Of a stretch of 64,000 nt of DNA, positions 16,885 to 24,890 are shown piece by piece. Both the position numbers and the translations under genes were made by a program. The stretch's first letter is position 1. Every line of letters starts with the position of its first letter. This DNA is from Bacteroidota bacterium (GTDB lineage: Bacteria; Bacteroidota; Bacteroidia; UKL13-3): assembly GCA_947460345.1 (NCBI GenBank), contig CANHGM010000005.1, positions 56,512 to 120,511 of the forward strand, read 5' to 3'. Below the pieces are notes generated by a model, which saw only the letters and a list, made by a program, of their open reading frames with translations, was not told the DNA's origin and searched no databases.

Positions 16885-18840
16885 ATGAGCAACAATTCAA
16901 GCAACAAAAAATACGTATATTATTTTGTATTCGTATTTATTGGATTGGCTTATTTGATCAGGCTTTTATATTTACAAGTTTTTGACCAAAGCTACGAATT
17001 ATATGCAAGGAATAATGCATTACACGAAGTTACCCTGCACCCATCTAGAGGTTTAATCAGAGACAGAAGAGGAGAGCTTTTAGTATTTAATGATGCTATA
17101 TATGATTTGATGTGCATCCCTTCTAAAATTGATGGACTAGATACTGTTGAGTTTTGTAACCTATTAGAGATAAATAGAGCTGAGTTTTTTGCACGTTTCA
17201 GAAAAATGCAAAACACAAAAGGCTATGCCAAATATAAAACACAGGTTTTTGAGAAACAGTTGAGTGCTCAAACCTATGCGGCCTTTCAAGAAAAACTTTT
17301 TGATTTCCCTGGCTTTTTTGTTGAAACAAGAATAGATAGAAGATATAAATTTTTAAACGGTGCCCATGTACTGGGATATATAGGAGAGGTTGTAGATAAA
17401 GACATTGACAACTCTGAAAGGTACTATAAACAAGGAGATTTAATAGGCATCAGTGGAATAGAAAGAGCCTACGAAAAAGAATTGAGAGGACGCAAAGGGG
17501 TAAAATATATATTAGTAGATAATTTAAATAGAGAGCAAGGTAGATACAAAAATGGTGCTTTTGACTCATTACCTATAGCAGGTGAAGATTTAACAACTAC
17601 TTTAGACTTTAGACTTCAAAAACTTGGCGAAGAATTGATGGTTAATAAAATAGGAAGTATAGTTGCCATAGAACCAGCAACTGGCGATGTTCTTTGTATG
17701 GTTAGCAGCCCTACCTATGATCCCAACTTATTTATAGGTAGAGAAAGAGGCAATAACTATATGAAGTTATTAAAGAACCCAACAAAACCTTTGTTTAACA
17801 GACCAATTGCAGCACCTTACCCACCAGGGAGTATATTTAAAATTGTGATGAGTTTGGTAGGCCAACAAGAAGGTGTGCTTACCCCTGAAACAATGTACTC
17901 ATGCTTCGGTGGATATAACAATGGAAGTAACAAAGTTGGCTGCCACCCTCATGGTTCGCCACTAGATTTAAGAGGGGCTGTACAAATTTCTTGTAATGCC
18001 TACTTCTGTCATGTATTTAAAACAGTTATAGACAATAAAAAATATAGATATGTAGAAGATGCATTCATACAATGGACAAAACATATAAATAGTTTTGGAA
18101 TAGGTATCAGATTGGGTATAGAATTGCCCAATGTTTTCCCAGGCTTAGTGCCTAAAGTAACCATGTATGACAAGGTATATGGCAGACATCATTGGAAAGC
18201 ATCAACCGTTATTTCATTAGCTATAGGGCAAGGAGAGTTAGGGATAACTCCATTACAAATGGCCAATGTATCGGCTATATTAGCTAACAGAGGTTATTAT
18301 ATAGACCCTCATATTGCCAAATATATAGGCAAAAGCAAAAAGCCTATCACAAAATTTACCCAAAAACACTATACTACTGTAGACCCATCTTATTATGATG
18401 TAGTGATACAAGGAATGTTAGATGTGGTAAAAGGAGGAACAGGTATTATAGCTCAAATTCCTGGCATTGAAGTGTGTGGCAAAACAGGTACAGCACAAAA
18501 TCCTCATGGTAAAGACCACTCAGTATTTATTGCATTTGCTCCTAAAGATAATCCTAAAATAGCTATAGCTGTAGTAGTTGAAAATGCTGGATTTGGAGCT
18601 ACTTGGGCAGCACCTATGGCTTCACTCATTATGGAAAAATATTTAACAGATACTTTTAAAAGACAATATGTATATGAAAATATGATTAAAGGTAATTTAA
18701 TGCCTGCATCTAAAGAAGTTTTAGAAAAGCAAAAAGCACAAAAAGACTCTTTAGATAACATAAAAAAAATAAAGCTTAAAAACCTGAAAAACAAAAAAAA
18801 AGCTGAAGCTAAAAAAGAAGAGCAAGTAACAGATAATTAA
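16885..18840 (+). CDS. mrdA: Penicillin-binding protein 2 (elongation transpeptidase)
   Basis: 651 residues. Short cytoplasmic end, one membrane helix (about 9-30, YYFVFVFIGLAYLIRLLYL), dimerisation domain with RGLIRDRRGELL, then transpeptidase domain. Catalytic motifs: S316-I-F-K319, S369-C-N371 and K533-T-G535 (GKTGTAQNPHG). This is the SEDS-partner transpeptidase that cross-links peptidoglycan during cell elongation. rodA often follows in other bacteria; here crcB overlaps the stop by one base (TAATG). The tail after about 615 is lysine-rich (KKIKLKNLKNKKKAEAKKEE), a lineage-specific extension. Confidence 0.95.
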   Translation: MSNNSSNKKYVYYFVFVFIGLAYLIRLLYLQVFDQSYELYARNNALHEVTLHPSRGLIRDRRGELLVFNDAIYDLMCIPSKIDGLDTVEFCNLLEINRAEFFARFRKMQNTKGYAKYKTQVFEKQLSAQTYAAFQEKLFDFPGFFVETRIDRRYKFLNGAHVLGYIGEVVDKDIDNSERYYKQGDLIGISGIERAYEKELRGRKGVKYILVDNLNREQGRYKNGAFDSLPIAGEDLTTTLDFRLQKLGEELMVNKIGSIVAIEPATGDVLCMVSSPTYDPNLFIGRERGNNYMKLLKNPTKPLFNRPIAAPYPPGSIFKIVMSLVGQQEGVLTPETMYSCFGGYNNGSNKVGCHPHGSPLDLRGAVQISCNAYFCHVFKTVIDNKKYRYVEDAFIQWTKHINSFGIGIRLGIELPNVFPGLVPKVTMYDKVYGRHHWKASTVISLAIGQGELGITPLQMANVSAILANRGYYIDPHIAKYIGKSKKPITKFTQKHYTTVDPSYYDVVIQGMLDVVKGGTGIIAQIPGIEVCGKTGTAQNPHGKDHSVFIAFAPKDNPKIAIAVVVENAGFGATWAAPMASLIMEKYLTDTFKRQYVYENMIKGNLMPASKEVLEKQKAQKDSLDNIKKIKLKNLKNKKKAEAKKEEQVTDN

Positions 18841-19211
18841 TGGAGATTAAATCGCTTATATATGTTGGATTGGGAGGTGGCATAGGTTCTATTTGTAGGT
18901 ATATTATATATATATTATTGCCATTCCAGATAGGTAAAAGCTTTCCATGGCCAACTTTAGTTGTCAATATCTTAGGGTCATTATTCATAGGCATTATATA
19001 TGCTTTATTTCAAAAAAATCAATTAACTTCACCTCAATATATATTGATAGTAACTGGGGTTTTAGGAGGCTTTACTACTTTTTCTGCATTTAGTATTGAA
19101 AGCTTTCAACTATTAAAAAATGGAGAATTGTTTTTAAGTATGGTGTATGTTTTAACTACAATAACAATAGCTATTCTATCAGTTTGGGTTGGAATAAAAA
19201 TAATAAAATAA
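18840..19211 (+). CDS. crcB: Fluoride ion channel CrcB/Fluc
   Basis: 123 residues with four membrane helices and the family motifs GGGIGSICRYIIY, NILGSLFIGIIYALF, and GVLGGFTTFSAFSIESF. Fluc proteins form dual-topology dimers that export fluoride. The start ATG overlaps the mrdA stop (TAATG), so translation is likely coupled and expression tied to mrdA; no fluoride riboswitch is present immediately upstream because the gene is inside the operon. Confidence 0.94.
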   Translation: MEIKSLIYVGLGGGIGSICRYIIYILLPFQIGKSFPWPTLVVNILGSLFIGIIYALFQKNQLTSPQYILIVTGVLGGFTTFSAFSIESFQLLKNGELFLSMVYVLTTITIAILSVWVGIKIIK

Positions 19212-19214
19212 GGT

Positions 19215-19736
19215 TTATTTTACAATTCTTAATTGCAAAACATACTTCCCATCAAATTGAAGTATTTCGAGGTTTATATTGGGGAAATTTAAAACTTCAC
19301 TAGCATCTCTTCTACTTATAGATAATTTTTTGTGAAAACCTTCTTTAGGTGTTTCATAAATTTGCCAAGCAGGAGATAGACAATCATCAATAGTAAATGA
19401 AATTTGCTCGTACATTCTCACCATGGCATCACCCATGTCGACACATGTATATAAATTACAAGTATAAGATGTACCAAAACTTTTTGTAATTACCCCTTCA
19501 TCATATCCTTCAAAATTCTCTATAGATTTCCATTTCTCTACTTTATTATATCTTTTTAAAGTAGCACCTAGAGGTGTTGATTTTAAATCTTCAAAATTGT
19601 TTTCAACTGCAGATTTTATAATTTTAAAAAACACCTTGCAAAAGTCATCATCTGATGATTTAGGATTAGGCGAAATCATAGCCATTGAGGCCACTGCAAA
19701 AAACAAACTCGATATAAATAAATAGATTTTCTTCAA
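19215..19736 (-). CDS. Secreted protein of unknown function
   Basis: 173 residues starting at a TTG (19736-19734, followed by AAGAAAATC). Signal peptide 1-18 (MKKIYLFISSLFFAVASM, AMIS). The mature part has two Cys-containing stretches (SYTCNLYTCVDMGDAM and IDDCLSPAWQIYETP) and a C-terminal beta strand (LQFDGKYVLQLRIVK). A TAnnTTTG element lies 9 bases before the TTG, so the mRNA may be almost leaderless. Family not recognised; convergent with crcB, 3 bases apart. Confidence 0.6.
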   Translation of the reverse strand: MKKIYLFISSLFFAVASMAMISPNPKSSDDDFCKVFFKIIKSAVENNFEDLKSTPLGATLKRYNKVEKWKSIENFEGYDEGVITKSFGTSYTCNLYTCVDMGDAMVRMYEQISFTIDDCLSPAWQIYETPKEGFHKKLSISRRDASEVLNFPNINLEILQFDGKYVLQLRIVK

Positions 19737-19745
19737 TTTATGCTA

Positions 19746-19753
19746 CAAATATA
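19746..19753 (-). promoter_or_regulatory. TAnnTTTG -7 element for the 19215-19736 gene
   Basis: On the minus strand the bases read TATATTTG, ending 9 bases before the TTG start. It is back-to-back with the plus-strand element at 19765. Confidence 0.45.
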
Positions 19754-19764
19754 GTATTAGCCTT

Positions 19765-19772
19765 TATTTTTG
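19765..19772 (+). promoter_or_regulatory. TAnnTTTG -7 element for the epimerase gene
   Basis: TATTTTTG ends 24 bases before the ATG at 19797, making a 33-base divergent promoter region with the minus-strand element. Confidence 0.35.
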
Positions 19773-19796
19773 AATGCATAATATTTTACAATCTGT

Positions 19797-20666
19797 ATGA
19801 TTTCTACATATTTTAAATTAAACAATGATTTTTACACCATTGAAATTTCAGAAAAGGGTGCTGAACTACAAAGTATTTTTCATCACAAGCTAAATAAAGA
19901 AATACTTTGGCAAGGAGATCAAAATTATTGGCCTAGAAGAGCTCCGGTACTTTTTCCTATAGTTGGCAAGCTATTAAATAATTCATACCTATACGACAAC
20001 AACATATATAATCTTTCTCAACATGGTTTTGCTAGAGATTGTACTTTTATTTTGTTTGACAATAACGAACATTCTGTATCTTACATATTAACAGCAGATG
20101 AGAATACTTTTAAGATATTTCCCTTTAAATTCGTCTTAATAATCACTTATACAATCGATAAGAATACTATAAAAATTAAATATAAGATTATTAATCAAGA
20201 TCAAAAAACAATGTTATGCTCCATAGGTGGTCATCCAGGATTTAATTGTCCACTATTCGAAAATGAAAAACTAGATGATTATAAACTTACGTTTGAATTG
20301 ACTGAAGAACCAACAAGATTTAATTTGTCTGACGGATTAATAGCTAACCAATACCAAGAAAAGCCATTTCAAACTATTCAATTAACCGAAGAATTATTTA
20401 AAGATGATGCCCTAATATATACCCATTTAAAGTCTAGCTATGTAGATTTTAGCAATAACAATAATTATACTTTAAGGTTTACATTTAATCAAATGCCTTA
20501 TTTAGCCTTTTGGAAAAAAGCTGATGCACCATTTGTTTGTATAGAACCTTGGCACGGTATAGCAGACCATGTTGAAAATATGGGGAATATAGAAAGCAAA
20601 ACAGGTATGATACATTTAAAACCAAATCAAGAGTTTGAAACAGAATACAGCATCTCTGTTTTATAA
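19797..20666 (+). CDS. Aldose 1-epimerase family protein (LacX-like)
   Basis: 289 residues with the galactose-mutarotase fold landmarks: KGAELQSIFHHKLNKEILWQ, WPRRAPVLFPIVGKL, LSQHGFARD, GGHPGFNCPL with the catalytic-type His, and CIEPWHGIADH with the conserved Glu. Members interconvert anomers of hexoses or hexose-6-phosphates; the LacX branch has no firm substrate. It is a monocistronic gene whose stop overlaps the stop of the convergent phosphatase gene by 6 bases. Confidence 0.87.
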   Translation: MISTYFKLNNDFYTIEISEKGAELQSIFHHKLNKEILWQGDQNYWPRRAPVLFPIVGKLLNNSYLYDNNIYNLSQHGFARDCTFILFDNNEHSVSYILTADENTFKIFPFKFVLIITYTIDKNTIKIKYKIINQDQKTMLCSIGGHPGFNCPLFENEKLDDYKLTFELTEEPTRFNLSDGLIANQYQEKPFQTIQLTEELFKDDALIYTHLKSSYVDFSNNNNYTLRFTFNQMPYLAFWKKADAPFVCIEPWHGIADHVENMGNIESKTGMIHLKPNQEFETEYSISVL

Positions 20667-21146
20667 AAAAACATCGTTAATTTCTGGAAGATGATTAGAT
20701 TTTATATGCAATCCTTTGATACCAGCATTTTCAGCAGCAGCGATATCACGAGGGTTGTCACCTATAAACAAGCATTTTTCTTTATCAAGATTATAAACAT
20801 GTATCGCTTTTTCTAACATCAAAGAATCAGGTTTTCTGCAGATACATTTTCCGTTAAAATCAGGATGATGAGGACAGTAAAACAAATCATCAATGAAGCA
20901 ATTATTTTCAATCATACATTCATACATTTTATGATGAATTTGAGAAAGTTTTTCATGACTATATAAGTTTTTAGCAATACCACCTTGATTGGTAATAACA
21001 ATAACTTTATATCCTCTTTTATTGGCTTCTTTTATAATTGGATAAACTTGACTGTTAACTTCAAAATATTTTTCATCAGAAATATAATCCCCAATCTCGA
21101 GATTTATAACCCCATCTCTATCTAAAAACAAAGCTGCACCTGACAT
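20661..21146 (-). CDS. GmhB-like HAD phosphatase (heptose/histidinol-type)
   Basis: 161 residues. HAD motif I FLDRDGVINLE (DxD nucleophile), motif II VIVITNQGGIA, zinc-binding loop CPHHPDFNGKCICRKP (C-x-H ... C-x-C) and motif IV FIGDNPRDIAAAENAG. The zinc loop plus RKP are typical of D-glycero-D-manno-heptose-1,7-bisphosphate 7-phosphatase (GmhB), used for LPS-core heptose; histidinol phosphatases share the scaffold. No other heptose genes are nearby, so substrate is by family only. Last gene of the M48 operon, 4 bases after the lipoprotein gene. Confidence 0.85.
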   Translation of the reverse strand: MSGAALFLDRDGVINLEIGDYISDEKYFEVNSQVYPIIKEANKRGYKVIVITNQGGIAKNLYSHEKLSQIHHKMYECMIENNCFIDDLFYCPHHPDFNGKCICRKPDSLMLEKAIHVYNLDKEKCLFIGDNPRDIAAAENAGIKGLHIKSNHLPEINDVFL

Positions 21147-21150
21147 ATAG

Positions 21151-21639
21151 TTAAAACCTTATGAGTTTCATTACTCCTTTTTCATTTTGAGTATAAAAGT
21201 TAATAGATATTTCATTGTTATTTATTTGCAAAATATCATTTATTTTCATTTGATATGGATTTGATACGCTAGATGAATAATAGTCGCCTGGTCCTTTATA
21301 TTCGACTTCAACTAAATAATATGAAACAGGGTAGCTAATTGGCTGAACACTAAGAGGCGTTTTAATATTCTTACCTTCTGAATAAATAAAATTATACATA
21401 AAGAAACCTTCATCTATATTGTTTCTAATATCTAATGTCCCTACATTTTTATTGGTAAAAGTAGTCATCTGACTTGGATTATAAGCATTACCAAAAAGTG
21501 TAAGTTCTGTTATATTCCATTTGCCTACCATTATTTTATTTAGTTCTCTAGAATATTGGTTATCTTTTGCTGAATAATAACACCCATTAAACATAGTAAT
21601 GATGGCTATAAAAAGTATATATTTGATTATAATTTTCAT
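21151..21639 (-). CDS. Lipoprotein, lipocalin-like fold possible
   Basis: 162 residues. Lipobox IITMFNGC (Cys at about 20). After a short linker come VGKWNITELTLFG and a series of predicted beta strands (GTLDIRN, FFMYNFIYSEG, SYYLVEVEYKG, EISINFYTQN, GVMKLIRF). GKWxI at the start of a small beta barrel is the lipocalin-like pattern of many Bacteroidota lipoproteins. It follows the barrel-like gene by 7 bases and precedes gmhB by 4 bases. Exact family not recognised. Confidence 0.55.
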   Translation of the reverse strand: MKIIIKYILFIAIITMFNGCYYSAKDNQYSRELNKIMVGKWNITELTLFGNAYNPSQMTTFTNKNVGTLDIRNNIDEGFFMYNFIYSEGKNIKTPLSVQPISYPVSYYLVEVEYKGPGDYYSSSVSNPYQMKINDILQINNNEISINFYTQNEKGVMKLIRF

Positions 21640-21646
21640 TCTTTTT

Positions 21647-22435
21647 TTAAAATAGATATCCTGCTCCTAATTTGAAAGTAAAAAAATCAAGTTCGCTCAC
21701 ATATATTTTTATAAACGAATTGGGGTTAGATGTAACTCTTTCACTTGAACCTGCCATAATGCCTTTGAACAATAGTGAAGAATAATACCCAGAAATATTT
21801 GCACAAATGGAGGTATTGAGTACAAAATGATGATTGTTATATTTTATCACTTTGTTATTACCAAACCCTAATAAAAACGAAGCATACTTTGATTGATCAA
21901 TTTGATTTATTTTTATTGGATTATAATTATTTGGCCAAGAAGAAGTTCCTTTAATATAATACAAATGATAATCTGTAGAGTTTATTAAATGATAATTGAT
22001 ACCAAATTGAATATATTTCCCTTGTGGAGAAAAGCCGCCATTTTTATTAATGAAGTGTTTTATATATGCACCAAATGTTATTTGTTTTAATTTAGCTTCA
22101 CCTGAATAGAATGAATTATCTCCATAGAAATATTCTGTAATATCAAAAAAGTCAGATTTAAAAGTACTGGTATTAAAAGTAGATTTCATATACCTCAAAC
22201 TACCTCCAACAGAGTTAACAGAATTGATACTTTTTTCATACTCACCTTCAATTTTTGAATTAAAATATGTATAAGTTAGTCCGTTATTATTATTAAACTG
22301 AGGTTGAGGAGACATCCCTAAATTAAAGTTTAGATTAACTAAATTACATTTACCCATATAGCCCATATAAGATTGAGCATTAATTTTAGAAATAAACAAT
22401 TGAACAATTAAAATAAAAAGCGTTTTTCTCATCAT
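21647..22435 (-). CDS. Secreted protein, probable outer-membrane beta-barrel
   Basis: 262 residues with a signal peptide (cut near KINAQ at about 20). The mature sequence has repeated amphipathic strands and aromatic girdle-like residues (LKQITFGAYIKHFINKNG, GKYIQFGINYHLINSTDY) and ends FTFKLGAGYLF, a terminal-Phe barrel signature. It lies 5 bases after the M48 peptidase gene. Function unknown; co-transcription suggests work at the outer membrane with the peptidase or lipoprotein. Confidence 0.55.
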   Translation of the reverse strand: MMRKTLFILIVQLFISKINAQSYMGYMGKCNLVNLNFNLGMSPQPQFNNNNGLTYTYFNSKIEGEYEKSINSVNSVGGSLRYMKSTFNTSTFKSDFFDITEYFYGDNSFYSGEAKLKQITFGAYIKHFINKNGGFSPQGKYIQFGINYHLINSTDYHLYYIKGTSSWPNNYNPIKINQIDQSKYASFLLGFGNNKVIKYNNHHFVLNTSICANISGYYSSLLFKGIMAGSSERVTSNPNSFIKIYVSELDFFTFKLGAGYLF

Positions 22436-22440
22436 AAAAA

Positions 22441-24783
22441 TTATTTTTTTCTTTTTATACCATTAATACTGTTATACAATAATTGATTAATAGTCTCTTG
22501 ATTGGCTTTAGCATATATTTCATGATAATCTATATATTCAATTTTATTAGTTCTGATGTTGAACAACACAAAGGTATATTGTGAATATCCTCTACCTCCA
22601 AAGAAAGTACCATACAAGCCCCAAGCACAACACAATGGATTAAAGACAGCTCCGGCTCCCATTAAACAAGCATTTAAATTTCTTTTTTCATTGATATAAG
22701 AAGGTACATTTCTGACAACAGTTATACCCAAATATTCAGTGCCAGCATTTTCTATCAAACTATTGGTATATTGATTATCAAACAAAATAGCTGATGTATC
22801 GTCGTATTTCAATTTCTCAGTAATCCAACTGATGATTTGATTATTAATGTTTATATTATTTAAAATGTGTGAATCTTCTCCTTTTTTATCTAACATCACT
22901 AGTTTAAGTCCTGTCATTTTCCCTATCTCTTTAATCATTTTTTCTGTATCCACAATACCACGTTCTGATTTAAGTAAATTCTGATTATACTTATATCCTT
23001 TTTTATCTAAGAATATATATTCAGGATTCATCATTATTATTTTATCTATACCTAAAGCAGCTCCATATTTCTGAACTTTTTCATATTCTTTTTTATCCAG
23101 TTTCTTTTTTAATTCTCTCTCTTCAAAAGTTATTTTTCCTCTTTCTTCCTTATTTTCAATACAAGCTTTAAACTCTTTTTTTATATCACTTTTTTCTTTA
23201 TCAGATAAAGACATAAAAACATTTTTCCAGAATTTTTTATTTTCCTCTTCTTCTTCATCCGTTTTTTTCTTTTTCTTCTTCTTCTTTATTTTATCTGCTT
23301 TGGTGAGTTTATCAGAAGAACTAGAATCTATTGAATCTACTTTAGGTATTTCTATGCTTTCAAAATCAAATGACTTCACAGTAAGATCGTCATTCGACAC
23401 TAAATCATTTATTAAATCTTTGGTCAAACTTATTACAAATTCATCATCAGGATATTTGCTTTTAACTTTATAAGCCATTCCGGTTGCTAAAACAGTTAAA
23501 TCTCTATCAGTAAGTTTATGTAAAAAATAATACACAGGTTGAGAATTCCCTTCAATACTTTTCCAAGTTCCTTCTTCTGATTCATCTTCATTTTCATCAT
23601 CATCACTTTTTGAACCAACATTATTATCATTTAAACTCTCATCTTCCTTGTCTGTCTTACACAATCCATAAAGTGCCATTAATATCACTTTGTCTGAATA
23701 TTTTCTCTCAGGATATAATTGCTGTAATAACCATCCAGAGTATAGTGCTTTAGCATATTTACCCACGGTAAGATATATATGACAAACTTCAAATCTGGCT
23801 AACTTTTGCACATTCAAAAAATCACTTTCACCTACTATGTATAGTTTTTCATTTTTATTGTCTTTCTCATCCTTAATTAAATCTTCTATATTTTCTTTCC
23901 TTTTTCTAATATTAGGATGTGTACTTTCTTTGTCGTTGGCATCTTCTTTTGCTGTTATATCTTTTATTTTATCTTTAGCCAATATATATTTTTTGGGTAA
24001 TTTAAAATATTTATCTTCTATAAAATTAAAGTTAAATTCAATTTCGTCAAACGGAAGATATGAATACAATAACACATCAAATAATGGATTAATAGCTTTA
24101 AGAGAATAAGCTGATTTCTTATATAATTCAAAACCCCAAGCATCTGCATCACTTTCGTTTTCTTTAGAATATTTAAACAATTCTTCTACTCTTTCATCTA
24201 TACCCATAGACTTATAGCTTCCTTGTCCTTTTTTAATTTTTTCCTTTTCTAAATATCCTTCTAGTACATGATTTTTTACATAATGGCCAATTTCATGAGA
24301 CAAGACAAAAGCTAGCTCAGCTTCACTATTCACTTGAGCCAATAATCCTAAATTAATAAATATAATACCTTGGTGAGTTGTAAAAGCGTTAACAACATCA
24401 GACTTTATTATATAGAATCTAAGTTTCTTTCGTAATTCTTTATCATTTTCTAATAATACATCTGCAACTTTATTTACATACTCAGCCGTAGGATCTCCAA
24501 ATAAAACACGACCTGAAAACAATAACTCATTCACTTGAAAATTGGTATTCAATGAAAATTGCTTTTGACTAACTTTTTGAGAATTATTTTCTTTACTTTT
24601 TTCTATTTTTTTTAGTTCGGCTAAGTATTTATCAGTGGCATTTTTTTTAAAATCATCAGGAACTTTTCCAGAACATTTTAAAGGCACATAATTTTCAAAA
24701 TCTTGAGCTATAGCGTATTCTTGGTATATTATAACCAATACAAACAACAATAAAAATTTAACAGAGTCTTTAATTGTAATCAT
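22441..24783 (-). CDS. Large secreted M48-family zinc metallopeptidase
   Basis: 780 residues, far longer than most M48 peptidases. Signal peptide 1-27 (EYAIAQ). Catalytic site HEIGH at 163-167 (LSHEIGHYVKNH) with a downstream ligand Glu at about 210 (ENESDADAWGFEL), the M48 arrangement also seen in BepA/LoiP, periplasmic quality-control peptidases. From about 270 to 560 follows a long acidic and lysine-rich region (ENEDESEEG; KKKKKKKTDEEEEE), then a C-terminal globular part with a hydrophobic segment (NACLMGAGAVFNPLCC). A TAnnTTTG element ends 10 bases before the ATG. First gene of a four-gene operon. Confidence 0.8.
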   Translation of the reverse strand: MITIKDSVKFLLLFVLVIIYQEYAIAQDFENYVPLKCSGKVPDDFKKNATDKYLAELKKIEKSKENNSQKVSQKQFSLNTNFQVNELLFSGRVLFGDPTAEYVNKVADVLLENDKELRKKLRFYIIKSDVVNAFTTHQGIIFINLGLLAQVNSEAELAFVLSHEIGHYVKNHVLEGYLEKEKIKKGQGSYKSMGIDERVEELFKYSKENESDADAWGFELYKKSAYSLKAINPLFDVLLYSYLPFDEIEFNFNFIEDKYFKLPKKYILAKDKIKDITAKEDANDKESTHPNIRKRKENIEDLIKDEKDNKNEKLYIVGESDFLNVQKLARFEVCHIYLTVGKYAKALYSGWLLQQLYPERKYSDKVILMALYGLCKTDKEDESLNDNNVGSKSDDDENEDESEEGTWKSIEGNSQPVYYFLHKLTDRDLTVLATGMAYKVKSKYPDDEFVISLTKDLINDLVSNDDLTVKSFDFESIEIPKVDSIDSSSSDKLTKADKIKKKKKKKKTDEEEEENKKFWKNVFMSLSDKEKSDIKKEFKACIENKEERGKITFEERELKKKLDKKEYEKVQKYGAALGIDKIIMMNPEYIFLDKKGYKYNQNLLKSERGIVDTEKMIKEIGKMTGLKLVMLDKKGEDSHILNNININNQIISWITEKLKYDDTSAILFDNQYTNSLIENAGTEYLGITVVRNVPSYINEKRNLNACLMGAGAVFNPLCCAWGLYGTFFGGRGYSQYTFVLFNIRTNKIEYIDYHEIYAKANQETINQLLYNSINGIKRKK

Positions 24784-24793
24784 ATAATATGGG

Positions 24794-24801
24794 CAAATAT
24801 A
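24794..24801 (-). promoter_or_regulatory. TAnnTTTG -7 element for the M48 operon
   Basis: TATATTTG on the minus strand, 10 bases before the ATG at 24783; predicted leader of only a few bases. Confidence 0.45.
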
Positions 24802-24890
24802 TGATTTAAACCCTTATATTTTTATTTTTTCAATTGTAATAATCTGATAAATAAAAAAAATAAATACCTAATTTCGCACATACTTATAAA

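Noticed and set aside
23837..24109. 90-codon plus-strand frame
   Set aside because: Antisense to the M48 peptidase; its Ser/Phe-rich run mirrors the Lys/Glu-rich region opposite.
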